Positions 8,883 through 17,088 of a stretch of 64,000 bases of DNA are shown one piece after another. The position numbers and the translations under genes are program-made. The notes below the pieces were generated by a model that ran no database searches, was not told the DNA's origin, and saw only the letters and a list, made by a program, of their open reading frames with translations. Origin of the DNA: Bacillus benzoevorans (GTDB taxonomy: Bacteria > Bacillota > Bacilli > Bacillales > Cytobacillaceae); the NCBI RefSeq assembly GCF_014207535.1, contig NZ_JACHGK010000011.1, positions 1 through 64,000 on the forward strand, in the 5' to 3' direction. How positions within the stretch are numbered: the first letter of the stretch is position 1; each line of letters opens with the position of its first letter.

Positions 8883-8915
8883 GAGATTGGAAATTTAGTG
8901 CCAATCTCTTTTTAT
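8883..8915 (+). terminator. Expression-platform terminator of the glycine riboswitch
   Basis: GAGATTGG (8883-8890) and CCAATCTC (8901-8908) form a perfect 8-bp stem followed by seven T residues. The left arm and the TGCCT before it are complementary to 8823-8834 inside the aptamer, giving a ready alternative antiterminator. Confidence 0.85.
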
Positions 8916-8976
8916 TTACCTATCTTTTACAAAAAAAAAATTTTTAATTGACTTAAAATCTAACGGGGTGAAAAAA

Positions 8977-9252
8977 ATGAAACAAAGAAGAGCAATTGTA
9001 AGTGTCATTGGCAAAGACCAAGTAGGAATCATCGCAAAAGTAACAAATGTGCTCGCTGACAATCAGATCAATATTTTAGATATCAGCCAAACTATTTTAC
9101 AAGACTTTTTCACGATGATGATGCTCGTTGACGTAGCTGAAGCAAAAGATCTTGAATCATTGCAGCACCAATTATCGGAACTAGCAAAACCAATGAATTT
9201 AAATATTAATGTTCAATTAGAAGAAATTTTCCAATCCATGCACCGTGTTTAA
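8977..9252 (+). CDS. ACT-domain protein (GcvR-like)
   Basis: A 91-aa protein consisting of one ACT domain (about residues 4-78), with the amino-acid-binding turn GKDQVGIIAKVTNVLADN followed by INILDISQTI. ACT domains bind amino acids and regulate partner proteins. This stand-alone type is paired with UPF0210 proteins in many Firmicutes. A GTG nine bases upstream is in frame, but GGGGTG fits better as the ribosome site for the ATG at 8977. The glycine riboswitch in front suggests that glycine or a related metabolite is the ligand. That link is inference. Confidence 0.88.
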   Translation: MKQRRAIVSVIGKDQVGIIAKVTNVLADNQINILDISQTILQDFFTMMMLVDVAEAKDLESLQHQLSELAKPMNLNINVQLEEIFQSMHRV

Positions 9253-9269
9253 AGAGAGGATGAAGAAAC

Positions 9270-10631
9270 ATGAGTTTTTCCTTACATGAAATGATGGAGA
9301 CCATCCGCATGGTCCAAGTAGAAAATTTAGATATCCGGACTGTCACAATGGGAATCAGCCTTCGTAATTGTGCGGATTCTGATTTTGAAAAAATGAAGCA
9401 GCGGGTTTATGAGAAAATTACCACATACGCTAAAGATTTAAAAGAAACAGTGGAAAAAGCGGAAAAAGAATTCGGTATCCCGATTATCAATAAAAGGATT
9501 TCCATTACACCTGCTGCTGAAATTCTTGGCAATGCAACAAAAGAGCAAGCGGTTGAGCTGGCAAAAACGCTCGATAAAGCAGCGGTTGCTCTTGGAGTTG
9601 ATTTTATCGGCGGATTCTCTGCTCTTGTACATAAAGGAGTTTCTAAAGGGGATCAAACCCTGCTTGATGCACTTCCGGAAGCCCTAAGTGTAACGAATAG
9701 GGTGTGTGCTTCCGTTTCAGTTGGCACAACCCGAGCCGGTATTAATATGGATGCTGTTAGGCAAATGGGCATTATTATGAAGGAAGCAGCAGAATTGACA
9801 AAAGACAACAACGGAATGGCCTGCGCTAAACTTGTCGTTTTCTGTAATCCTGTTGAAGATAATCCGTTTATGGCCGGTGCATTCCATGGTTCCGGCGAAG
9901 GGGAAGTCGTGATCAATGTTGGAGTAAGCGGTCCCGGAGTGGTATTAAATTCATTAAAACGCTATCCCGATGCTGACCTTGGCGAAGTAGCAGATATCAT
10001 TAAAAAGACAGCATTTAAAATTACCCGTGCCGGCGAATTAATCGGTCGTGTCGTCGCAGAAAGATTGAATGTTCCGTTTGGAATTATGGATTTATCCCTG
10101 GCTCCAACCAATGCAATCAATGACAGCGTTGCTGAAATTCTTGAGGAGATTGGACTTGAAAGAGTTGGCACACATGGCACAATTGCAGCACTCGCATTAA
10201 TGAACGATGCGGTTAAGAAAGGCGGAGCCATGGCCAGCTCCTATGTTGGAGGATTAAGCGGCGCCTTCATTCCTGTCAGTGAAGATAATGGAATGATCCG
10301 TGGTATTATCGATCAATCTCTTACCCTGTCAAAGCTTGAAGCCATGACGTGTGTATGCTCAGTCGGTCTGGATATGATCGCTCTTACAGGAGATGTCACA
10401 CCTGCAACTCTTTCAGCCATTATAGCGGATGAAGCCGCGATTGGCATGATTAATAAAAAAACTACAGCAGTCAGAATCATCCCCGTAATTGGAAAAAAAG
10501 AAGGGGAAATGGTTGAATTTGGAGGATTACTTGGACGTGCACCTGTAATGGGGGTTAATCCGTATAGTTCTGAAAAAATGATCAGGCGCGGAGGAAGAAT
10601 TCCTGCCCCGCTTCAATCTTTAATAAACTAA
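9270..10631 (+). CDS. UPF0210/DUF711 family protein (PFL-fold-like)
   Basis: A 453-aa soluble protein of the UPF0210 (DUF711) family, long known from structural genomics but without an assigned reaction. The N-terminal [22 protein letters not shown] and the central [21 protein letters not shown] and [24 protein letters not shown] are characteristic. Late Gly-rich segments ([18 protein letters not shown]) carry two Cys. It follows the ACT protein by 17 nt and shares its riboswitch. A glycyl-radical-enzyme-like fold has been proposed for the family. Here only co-regulation with glycine can be argued. Confidence 0.9.
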   Translation: MSFSLHEMMETIRMVQVENLDIRTVTMGISLRNCADSDFEKMKQRVYEKITTYAKDLKETVEKAEKEFGIPIINKRISITPAAEILGNATKEQAVELAKTLDKAAVALGVDFIGGFSALVHKGVSKGDQTLLDALPEALSVTNRVCASVSVGTTRAGINMDAVRQMGIIMKEAAELTKDNNGMACAKLVVFCNPVEDNPFMAGAFHGSGEGEVVINVGVSGPGVVLNSLKRYPDADLGEVADIIKKTAFKITRAGELIGRVVAERLNVPFGIMDLSLAPTNAINDSVAEILEEIGLERVGTHGTIAALALMNDAVKKGGAMASSYVGGLSGAFIPVSEDNGMIRGIIDQSLTLSKLEAMTCVCSVGLDMIALTGDVTPATLSAIIADEAAIGMINKKTTAVRIIPVIGKKEGEMVEFGGLLGRAPVMGVNPYSSEKMIRRGGRIPAPLQSLIN

Positions 10632-10644
10632 TCAATTCCAGCAT

Positions 10645-10675
10645 AAAAAGACTGACATCACACGTCAGTCTTTTT
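10645..10675 (+). terminator. Terminator of the ACT/UPF0210 operon
   Basis: AAAAAGACTGAC and GTCAGTCTTTTT form a 12-bp perfect stem with a 7-nt loop. It works on either strand and also faces the convergent EamA gene. Confidence 0.85.
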
Positions 10676-10732
10676 ATCATTCCCATCACTCATGAACTAT
10701 CATATCCCGCTGACGCCATCTACTCTTTTAGC

Positions 10733-11578
10733 TTATATTTTGGTTAACACTAAACCAAATACGGCTGCAAAAATGCCGGCAATTTGATATATACGCAATC
10801 TTTCTTTAAAAAAATAACAGCCAACTAATACAACAATTAAGCAATTAAGACCCACAACAGGAAAGATAATACTAGCAATCCCTGATTTTAGGGCAAAAAA
10901 ATAACTGCTGTAGCCAATGATGCTTATCAATCCGATACATGCTCCAACTAACTTTTCATTCGCGGTTGCTTTCTCTTTACGCAATAATAAGAATATGGCA
11001 AGATAACATGTTCCTCCACCATACATACTAACCAAAAGTGTTATCGAATCTATATGCAAATAAGAGGATGTTTTCATAAGCAATCCTAAAAGACCAAACG
11101 AAGCTATAGCAAGGATAATACGGTAAAGCCATGGCAGATACTCTGTTTCTCTTTTGGAACTTGGAGAATATTGAATGACAGCTGCTGCGATAAACATACA
11201 TATGATCCCGCTCCATTGCAGACCCGATATCTGCTCATGGAACAGAATTCCCGCAAAAAGTACTGGAATGACGGCATTAGATGCAATTAAGGGAGCTGTA
11301 ATACTAGCCGGTCCTTTTTCATAAGCTTTAGACATTTGGATATTTCCATTTGCATTTAATATCCCGATTAATGCTCCCAAACTAAGAGAAAGAAGATTCA
11401 TATGGAGATTGTCCATGATAAAAAAGCCAAAGATAAAAGTAAGAATGAAAGCTAATAAATAAAAATAAAATTGTAGGTTTACTTTAGACATTCCTTTCAT
11501 CGTACTCCACTTAAATAATGAGTTATTAATCCCAAAACAAAATGTTGTCACTATCGCTGCCAATAACCACATAAACAA
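10733..11578 (-). CDS. EamA/DMT-family transporter
   Basis: Cytoplasmic-membrane protein of 281 aa with about ten hydrophobic segments in two EamA repeats (roughly residues 3-135 and 148-280). Such proteins move metabolites across the membrane, usually by efflux. The substrate cannot be told. The start is either the TTG at 11578, five bases behind AAGG, or the ATG two codons later. The protein is the same apart from two residues. Its 3' end converges on the UPF0210 operon and shares the bidirectional terminator at 10645-10675. Confidence 0.82.
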   Translation of the reverse strand: MFMWLLAAIVTTFCFGINNSLFKWSTMKGMSKVNLQFYFYLLAFILTFIFGFFIMDNLHMNLLSLSLGALIGILNANGNIQMSKAYEKGPASITAPLIASNAVIPVLFAGILFHEQISGLQWSGIICMFIAAAVIQYSPSSKRETEYLPWLYRIILAIASFGLLGLLMKTSSYLHIDSITLLVSMYGGGTCYLAIFLLLRKEKATANEKLVGACIGLISIIGYSSYFFALKSGIASIIFPVVGLNCLIVVLVGCYFFKERLRIYQIAGIFAAVFGLVLTKI

Positions 11579-11786
11579 AAATTCCTTCTTTCAACATAAC
11601 AAATAAATCAAATTTGAGTGCAAAGATATTCCGAATAAACTACTTTCCTATTATAAACTTGTCCTAGTATTTAGGAAAGTTATTTTACTAATATAGTTAT
11701 TTATCTGTTATGGAGGCAAATCATTGCCACAAGTTTTGCACAGGTTTCATCTGCAAAAGGAAATATTATGGTTAAAAGCAAATATT

Positions 11787-11795
11787 TGCTATAAT
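11787..11795 (+). promoter_or_regulatory. Extended -10 promoter element for the AI-2E family gene
   Basis: TGCTATAAT is a consensus extended -10 located 33 nt before the TTG start at 11828. No good -35 is seen, which an extended -10 can compensate. Confidence 0.45.
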
Positions 11796-11827
11796 ATTCC
11801 TATCTTGAATGGAAAAGGTGAAAGATT

Positions 11828-12928
11828 TTGGCAAAAAATAAATTTCAGTATTGGTCACTGCAAGTACTCATTATTGTGAGTATCATTTATATCTCAACAA
11901 AAATATCCTTTTTATTTCAACCAATCGGGATTTTCGTCACAACATTGTTCTTCCCGATTATTATTTCGGGGTTTTTATATTTTCTATTGAATCCATTTGT
12001 CAACTACCTACAACGATTGAAGTTACCGAGAACACTGGCGATTCTCGTGATTTATATCATCATTATCGGATTAATTGGCCTTGTCATCGGCAACTTAATT
12101 CCAATGATCTCGAAACAGGTGACTGCTTTTGTAAACGATGTGCCAGACTATTACAATAAAACGATGGATTTTCTCAATTCGTTGTCGAAGTCGGAACAAT
12201 TTAAATGGGTCATGACACAGGATTATGTCTCCATCAGCAATATTATTAATGATTTAAAGGATTTCGCTTCTACTCTTCCAACAAGACTTACGGAAAGTGT
12301 AACCAGTATTTTTGGCGTTGTCGCCAATATTGCCATAACCATTGTCACTGTACCATTTCTATTGTTTTATATGTTTAAAGATGGAAACAAATTTCCAGGT
12401 ATGGTAGCTAAATTCTTCCCTGCTGCTTATCGTAATGATGGATTAAAAACGTTGAAAGAAACCGGAGAGACACTTTCAGCATACATACACGGCCAGGTAA
12501 CGGTTGCCTTATTCGTCGGAACATTATCATTTATCGGTTATTTGATCATTGATCTGCCTTACGCATTAGTGATGGCTTTAATTGTTGCTGTCACAAATAT
12601 TATCCCGTATGTCGGTCCGTTTTTAGGCGGCGCACCTGCTGTCATCATCGCTTTATTTGACTCTCCTACTAAAGCTATTTTAGTTGTCGTAGTGATAACC
12701 ATTGCACAGCAAATGGAAGGAAACGTCCTTTCACCGCTTATCTTAGGAAAAAAATTGGACACTCATCCGGCAACGATTATTATTCTCCTCCTTGTTGCAG
12801 GGAATCTTGCTGGGATACTCGGAATGATCCTTGCTATTCCTTTCTATGCGGTAACGAAAACAATCATTCTAAATTTCGTCCGTTTTCTCAGGTCTCGAAA
12901 AACGGCAGCTGAAACGGAAAAAGGTTAA
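11828..12928 (+). CDS. AI-2E (TqsA/PerM) family membrane transporter
   Basis: A 366-aa polytopic membrane protein of Pfam AI-2E_transport. It has two N-terminal helices, a further pair near residues 60-90, and a soluble segment (about 95-155). The conserved TIVTVPFLLFYMFKDG leads into a C-terminal helical block with IPYVGPFLGGAPA and QQMEGNVLSPLILGK. B. subtilis has several such proteins (YueF, YrrI, YtvI, YdbI). Members export quorum signals or act as Na+/H+ antiporters. Which applies is unknown. The start is TTG, eight bases after AAAGGTG. A terminator follows at once. Confidence 0.88.
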   Translation: MAKNKFQYWSLQVLIIVSIIYISTKISFLFQPIGIFVTTLFFPIIISGFLYFLLNPFVNYLQRLKLPRTLAILVIYIIIIGLIGLVIGNLIPMISKQVTAFVNDVPDYYNKTMDFLNSLSKSEQFKWVMTQDYVSISNIINDLKDFASTLPTRLTESVTSIFGVVANIAITIVTVPFLLFYMFKDGNKFPGMVAKFFPAAYRNDGLKTLKETGETLSAYIHGQVTVALFVGTLSFIGYLIIDLPYALVMALIVAVTNIIPYVGPFLGGAPAVIIALFDSPTKAILVVVVITIAQQMEGNVLSPLILGKKLDTHPATIIILLLVAGNLAGILGMILAIPFYAVTKTIILNFVRFLRSRKTAAETEKG

Positions 12929-12932
12929 GTCT

Positions 12933-12955
12933 CCCCCACTCTATTGGGGGTTTTT
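12933..12955 (+). terminator. Terminator of the AI-2E family gene
   Basis: CCCCCA and TGGGGG form a 6-bp G-C-rich stem followed by five T residues, directly after the stop codon. Confidence 0.8.
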
Positions 12956-13010
12956 CTTTTGTTGAACCACTCGTCATTGAAGTAGCAAGGGTGCGGCCGC
13001 AATTTCTCCA

Positions 13011-13607
13011 TTATGCACGCACAACAAATAGTTTCCCATTTCGCGCAAACGAAATTCGCCCTGTCTCTTCCGAAACAACGATGATAATCGCATCTGTTTT
13101 TTCAGACAGGCCGATTGCCGCACGATGTCTTGTACCATGGTTCCGGTTTTGAAAGGTTATTTCCGTTAGCGGAAAAATATTCCCCGCCGAATGGATTTGA
13201 TTCTTTCTAATTACTACCCCGCCATCGTGGAGCGGGTTGCCAGGGTAAAAAACGGTCTCAAGCAAGACATGACTGATATCTGCACCAATAAAGGTGCCAT
13301 TATGAACATAATGGTCGAGATTATCATTTCGTTCCAGTGCGATTAAAGCGCCATGTTTTTTTTCCGAAAGGTGCTGGGCTGCAAGTGATAGACTGATGTA
13401 TTGATCCGTATAAGGCGCCATATATGTTTGCAGATAATAAACAGCAGCAAGATTTTGCGCTTCAGAGACAAGCTTTTGCAGTTCGTCAAAATCTGATAAT
13501 ATGCAGCAGTCATGATCAGTCAAGGTTTCATTAATGGTATATAGCTGCTGGCTGATATTATCGATGTAATTAGATATCCCTTGAGTATACTGCTCTCTTT
13601 GATCCAT
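13011..13607 (-). CDS. cdaS: Sporulation-type diadenylate cyclase CdaS (YojJ)
   Basis: Makes cyclic di-AMP from two ATP. The N-terminal 65 residues are helical and match the regulatory YojJ region of CdaS. The DAC domain (about 68-190) has GTFIGADIS, LHDGGVVI at residues 126-133 and GTRHRAAIG with the RHR motif at 160-162. The 198-aa length and the lack of membrane segments separate it from CdaA and DisA. In B. subtilis cdaS is expressed in the forespore and needed for efficient germination. The usual DGA catalytic motif reads DGG here. AAAGGA lies 11 bases before the ATG. Confidence 0.88.
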   Translation of the reverse strand: MDQREQYTQGISNYIDNISQQLYTINETLTDHDCCILSDFDELQKLVSEAQNLAAVYYLQTYMAPYTDQYISLSLAAQHLSEKKHGALIALERNDNLDHYVHNGTFIGADISHVLLETVFYPGNPLHDGGVVIRKNQIHSAGNIFPLTEITFQNRNHGTRHRAAIGLSEKTDAIIIVVSEETGRISFARNGKLFVVRA

Positions 13608-13646
13608 GTGCCGTTCATTCCTTTAGGTTAATTTTGAGTCTTCATT

Positions 13647-13693
13647 AGAATGAAAAAGAGACTAACTATATCGATTAGTCTCTTTTTCATTCT
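13647..13693. terminator. 19-bp perfect hairpin, bidirectional terminator
   Basis: AGAATGAAAAAGAGACTAA and its exact complement flank a 9-nt loop. Both strands end in a T-rich arm (CTCTTTTTCATTCT). It sits between cdaS and the palindromic block behind the trp operon and probably terminates the trp transcript. Confidence 0.75.
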
Positions 13694-13738
13694 GCATTCG
13701 TTTGTAGCATCCCCTAAAAGAAGCGAAAAAACAACAGA

Positions 13739-14060
13739 AAATATCAAATGCGCCTTGGCGTATTTGCGCCCGATTTTTTTCACGCTTCAAAACGCCACAT
13801 CCTGTCGCGCTGAGCCCGATTGACTTTTCTAAGAACTAAAGTTCTAAGAAAAGCCTTATGGCTTCGCCTGACTAGGACGTCCTGTCCGTCGTCGAGCTTG
13901 CTCGAAAAATTTCCTTTGAAAAACGAGGCATCCGCCTGAGGCGCAGGCTTTTCAGCCGGGGTTGAACCCCCACTGAATCGGTAAAGTTATTGCATTCATC
14001 CCACCACTTATGGAAGTGGGGACTTCTGCTCCTGCGATTACTCGTCGCAAAAAACATTGC
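13739..14060 (-). repeat. Palindrome-rich block resembling an IS200/IS605 end or omega-RNA remnant
   Basis: No credible gene lies between trpF and cdaS. The block carries several hairpins: CAAATGCGCC/GGCGTATTTG, CTTTTCTAAGAACT with a one-mismatch partner (13824-13853), CGAG/CTCG, GGGGTT/AACCCC and CCACTT/AAGTGG. On the minus strand, GTCCCCACTT..AAGTGGTGGGATGAATGC leading into CAGTGGGGGTTCAACCCC looks like the structured 3' end of IS605-type tnpB elements, the omega-RNA scaffold. No transposase remains. GC content is higher than in neighbouring spacers. The assignment is by pattern memory and tentative. Confidence 0.4.
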
Positions 14061-14081
14061 TGAATAAAGTGAATTATTACC

Positions 14082-14696
14082 CTAAAGCCGTGCACCTTTA
14101 ACACAAGATAAAAATGCTTTGATTTTTGCCAGATCCTTTTGACCCTCGGTTTCAACACCGCTGCTTACATCAACCATAAATGGCGCTGCTTCCGTTATGG
14201 CTTCTGATACGTTTGCTTCGGTTAAACCGCCGGCAAGGATCACTTTCTTATCTTTAAAATCGAAGTCTGATAGTAAATTCCAGTCAAAGGAAATACCGTT
14301 TCCCCCGTGATATTTCTTTCCTTTCGGACCATCTAACAGCACATATTCACATGGATATTCGTGAATTTTTTCCAAGTCTGATGCGGACTCGATGCTGAAT
14401 GCCTTGATCACTGGATACGAAATAGACGCACAAAATTCAGGAGTTTCTTCCCCATGAAGCTGGACGATATTGATTCCAGCAGTGGAAACAACCTCTTCAA
14501 TCCACTCCTTCGAAGGATTGACGAAAACGCCTGCCTTTAGTAAATCTTTCGGCAGTTTTTCGATTATTTGCTTCGCAGACTCTATGGAAATTTCACGTTT
14601 ACTTTTTGCAAACACAAAACCCAGTGCATCTGCACCATGTTGAACGGCGGTTTGAGCTGCGGCATCACTCATGATGCCGCATATTTTTACCCTCAT
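14082..14696 (-). CDS. trpF: Phosphoribosylanthranilate isomerase
   Basis: Third catalytic step after anthranilate in tryptophan synthesis, an Amadori rearrangement giving CdRP. The protein is a TIM barrel of 204 aa with the catalytic Cys in MRVKICGI and the late Asp in VDVSSGVET. LAGGLTEANV is the phosphate-binding loop. The ATG overlaps the trpC stop in ATGA. In the usual Bacillus order trpB would follow immediately. Here the frame ends normally but no trpB or trpA is found. The palindromic block 13739-14060 comes next. Confidence 0.93.
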   Translation of the reverse strand: MRVKICGIMSDAAAQTAVQHGADALGFVFAKSKREISIESAKQIIEKLPKDLLKAGVFVNPSKEWIEEVVSTAGINIVQLHGEETPEFCASISYPVIKAFSIESASDLEKIHEYPCEYVLLDGPKGKKYHGGNGISFDWNLLSDFDFKDKKVILAGGLTEANVSEAITEAAPFMVDVSSGVETEGQKDLAKIKAFLSCVKGARL

Positions 14697-15484
14697 ATAC
14701 GAGTCTCCCTTTGCAACGGCAGTTTCATTTGCTTTAGTGTATCGGCAAGACTGTCGGCTCTCATGAAGGTTTCCCCTACTAAAATGCCATTAGCGCCGGC
14801 TGCTACTACTCTTTTAACATCCTCAAGTGTACGGATTCCGCTTTCACTAATCAAAAAGGCGCCAGTTTTTTTCACCATTGGTGCCAATCTTTCGGTTACG
14901 CTCAAGTCAACTTCGAAGGTTTTTAGATCGCGATTATTTACTCCAATCAGTTGTCCGCCTGTCTTTAAAGCCACTTCCAGTTCCGCTTCGTTATGAACCT
15001 CAATTAGAACTTCTAACCCCAGATCGGTGGCATATTGATAAAGGGACATGAGTTTATCCTCATCCATCGCCGCCACAATTAATAAAATAATGTCAGCCCC
15101 TGCTCTTTTCGCCACATCGATTTGGGTTGGATCAATGATGAAATCTTTATTAAGGATCGGTGCTTCAATGGTTTTTCGTACATCCTCTAAATCATGGATA
15201 GAACCTTTGAAAAACACCTTATCCGTTAGCACAGAAACAGCACTTGCTCCATATTGAATATAGGACCTTGTTTGTTCCGCAGGACTCAATCCCGTATTGA
15301 TATCCCCCTTTGAAGGACTTGCACGCTTAAACTCGGCAATAATCGATAATTCTTCTGCATTTTTTAAAATCGAGATAAAGGAATGATGTTTATGTTCAAC
15401 GGCAGATTGATTTACTGTCTGCTTCTTTAATTTTTCTACCTCAATTTGTTTTTCTGATAGGATAGCATCTAGGATGGTTGCCAA
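14693..15484 (-). CDS. trpC: Indole-3-glycerol-phosphate synthase
   Basis: Converts CdRP to indole-3-glycerol phosphate. The 263-aa TIM barrel shows the catalytic Lys in IIAEFKRASPSKGDI, LNKDFIIDP with the second Lys, and VGVNNRDLKTFEVDLS. ISESGIRT and ILVGETFM follow. It starts with TTG directly after the trpD stop, eight bases behind GAGG. Its stop overlaps the trpF start. It is cytosolic and the fourth gene of the operon. Confidence 0.94.
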   Translation of the reverse strand: MATILDAILSEKQIEVEKLKKQTVNQSAVEHKHHSFISILKNAEELSIIAEFKRASPSKGDINTGLSPAEQTRSYIQYGASAVSVLTDKVFFKGSIHDLEDVRKTIEAPILNKDFIIDPTQIDVAKRAGADIILLIVAAMDEDKLMSLYQYATDLGLEVLIEVHNEAELEVALKTGGQLIGVNNRDLKTFEVDLSVTERLAPMVKKTGAFLISESGIRTLEDVKRVVAAGANGILVGETFMRADSLADTLKQMKLPLQRETRI

Positions 15485-16507
15485 TTAAATCGCCTCTTTC
15501 TGTGCATTACTTGCTTCTATTAACCGTTGTAATTTCTCTAAAGCTGCTCCTGAGTCAATCAATTCTTTTGCCTTCTCAATCCCTTCCTGAATCGAGTCTG
15601 CTTTTCCTCCGGTAAAAATACCGATTCCGGCATTCAAAAGAACGGTATCACGGTGTGCGCCTTGTTTGCCTTTTAAGACATTCCGTAAGATTTCTGCGTT
15701 CTCAGCTGCATACCCGCCAACAATCGCTTCATTTGGGTATACCGGCAGACCGACATCTTCAGGGTGCAGCGTGACCTCTTTCATTGTACCATTATCTAAA
15801 ATCACTAAGTAATTATCCCCTTGAAGTGATGCTTCATCCATTGAACCAGCACCGTTTAAAACAACAGCCCGTTTTCGTCCAAGCGCCTGCAAGACTTCGG
15901 CAAACATTTTCGTCAGATCACGACGATACACTCCTAGAAATTGGGTATCGAGATCAACCGGGTTCATCAGTGGTCCAAGCAAATTAAATACTGTCGGAAT
16001 TCCCAAGTCCTTCCGAACCTTCTGAATACGTTTAATTTTTGGATGTACATTTGGGGCATATAAAAAAGCAATCCCTACCTCATCAATGATTTCCTGTAGT
16101 CTTTCTTCGGTAAGATTCAATTGAATTCCCAATTCTTCCAAAACATCTGCGCTGCCTGTTTTACTTGAAACACTGCGGTTGCCATGTTTTGCTACCGGTA
16201 TTCCGGCTGCGGCAATCACAAATGCGGAGGTTGAACTGACATTAAACGTTTTTAATCCATCCCCGCCAGTACCGCAGTTATCCAAGCTGCCAGGGATCTT
16301 TTTAAATGGTAAAGCATTGGCCCGAATTCCATTAACCAGGCCGGCGATTTCCTCAATCGTTTCCCCTTTCATCTTTAACCCAATTAAAAAGGCGGAAATT
16401 TCACTGTCTGTCACTTCATCGGAGAATAATCGTTCCATCGCCATTCCGATTTCACGTTCTGTTAATGATTCTTTCTCAGCTAATCTCTCTAAAATCTCTC
16501 TCATCAT
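15485..16507 (-). CDS. trpD: Anthranilate phosphoribosyltransferase
   Basis: Transfers phosphoribose from PRPP to anthranilate. The 340-aa protein has the family motifs DNCGTGGDGLKTFNVSS (PRPP-binding), KHGNRSVSSKTGSADVLEELG and FLYAPNVHP. FNLLGPLMNP follows. The TrpD N-terminal helical domain (about 1-70) precedes the nucleoside-phosphorylase-like domain. Two adjacent ATG codons compete. The first overlaps the trpG stop (ATGATG) and the second has better spacing to AAGGAAG. The difference is one residue. Confidence 0.94.
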   Translation of the reverse strand: MMREILERLAEKESLTEREIGMAMERLFSDEVTDSEISAFLIGLKMKGETIEEIAGLVNGIRANALPFKKIPGSLDNCGTGGDGLKTFNVSSTSAFVIAAAGIPVAKHGNRSVSSKTGSADVLEELGIQLNLTEERLQEIIDEVGIAFLYAPNVHPKIKRIQKVRKDLGIPTVFNLLGPLMNPVDLDTQFLGVYRRDLTKMFAEVLQALGRKRAVVLNGAGSMDEASLQGDNYLVILDNGTMKEVTLHPEDVGLPVYPNEAIVGGYAAENAEILRNVLKGKQGAHRDTVLLNAGIGIFTGGKADSIQEGIEKAKELIDSGAALEKLQRLIEASNAQKEAI

Positions 16508-17088
16508 AATACTTCCTTTCTCATCTCAGATAAAAAATTATTTAACAGTTGTTTCCCTTCCCCTGTTCCAACAGACTCCGGATGAAATTGCATCCCGTAT
16601 AATGGGTAATGGCAGTGTTTTAGCGCCATGATCTCACCATCATCGGCAGATTCTGCCAATACATCGAAGTATGGCGGGAGTGTGCCTTTTTTAATGACCA
16701 GTGAGTGATAACGCATGACTTCTATTCCCTGTGGCATGGATTGGAATAATGTTTTTTCTCCATGGCGAATCTTTGAAGTTTTGCCGTGCATAATTTTACC
16801 AGCCTTCTCAATCACTGCGCCAAAGGAGTATCCAATGGCCTGATGACCAAGACAAATTCCGAGGATCGGAATCTTTTTATAAAACTGTTTGATGATTTCA
16901 ACGGTATTCCCGGCATTTTCCGGTCTTCCCGGTCCCGGGGAAATAATGATGGCCTCCGGATTTAATTGCTCAATATCTTCCACGGTTATTTCATCATTTC
17001 GTTTGACTGTTAACGCTTCGCCAAGTTCACCAATATATTGATACAGGTTATAAGTAAAAGAGTCATAATTATCAATTAACAAAATCAT
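16504..17088 (-). CDS. trpG: Anthranilate/aminodeoxychorismate synthase glutaminase subunit
   Basis: Class I glutamine amidotransferase supplying ammonia to TrpE. MILLIDNYDSFTYN starts the domain. The catalytic Cys is C79 in ILGICLGHQ, with the His-Glu pair in MQFHPESVGT. I start at the ATG at 17088 (194 aa) rather than an in-frame GTG three codons earlier, which lies inside the ribosome site GGAAGGTG. In B. subtilis the shared pabA/trpG gene sits in the folate operon. Here it lies in the trp operon, overlapping trpE, as in the B. cereus group. It may serve both pathways. Confidence 0.92.
   Translation of the reverse strand: MILLIDNYDSFTYNLYQYIGELGEALTVKRNDEITVEDIEQLNPEAIIISPGPGRPENAGNTVEIIKQFYKKIPILGICLGHQAIGYSFGAVIEKAGKIMHGKTSKIRHGEKTLFQSMPQGIEVMRYHSLVIKKGTLPPYFDVLAESADDGEIMALKHCHYPLYGMQFHPESVGTGEGKQLLNNFLSEMRKEVL

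Noticed and set aside
13872..14158. Minus-strand frames of 60-68 codons behind trpF
   Set aside because: They run through palindromes of the IS605-like block, with basic, low-information translations and no ribosome sites.
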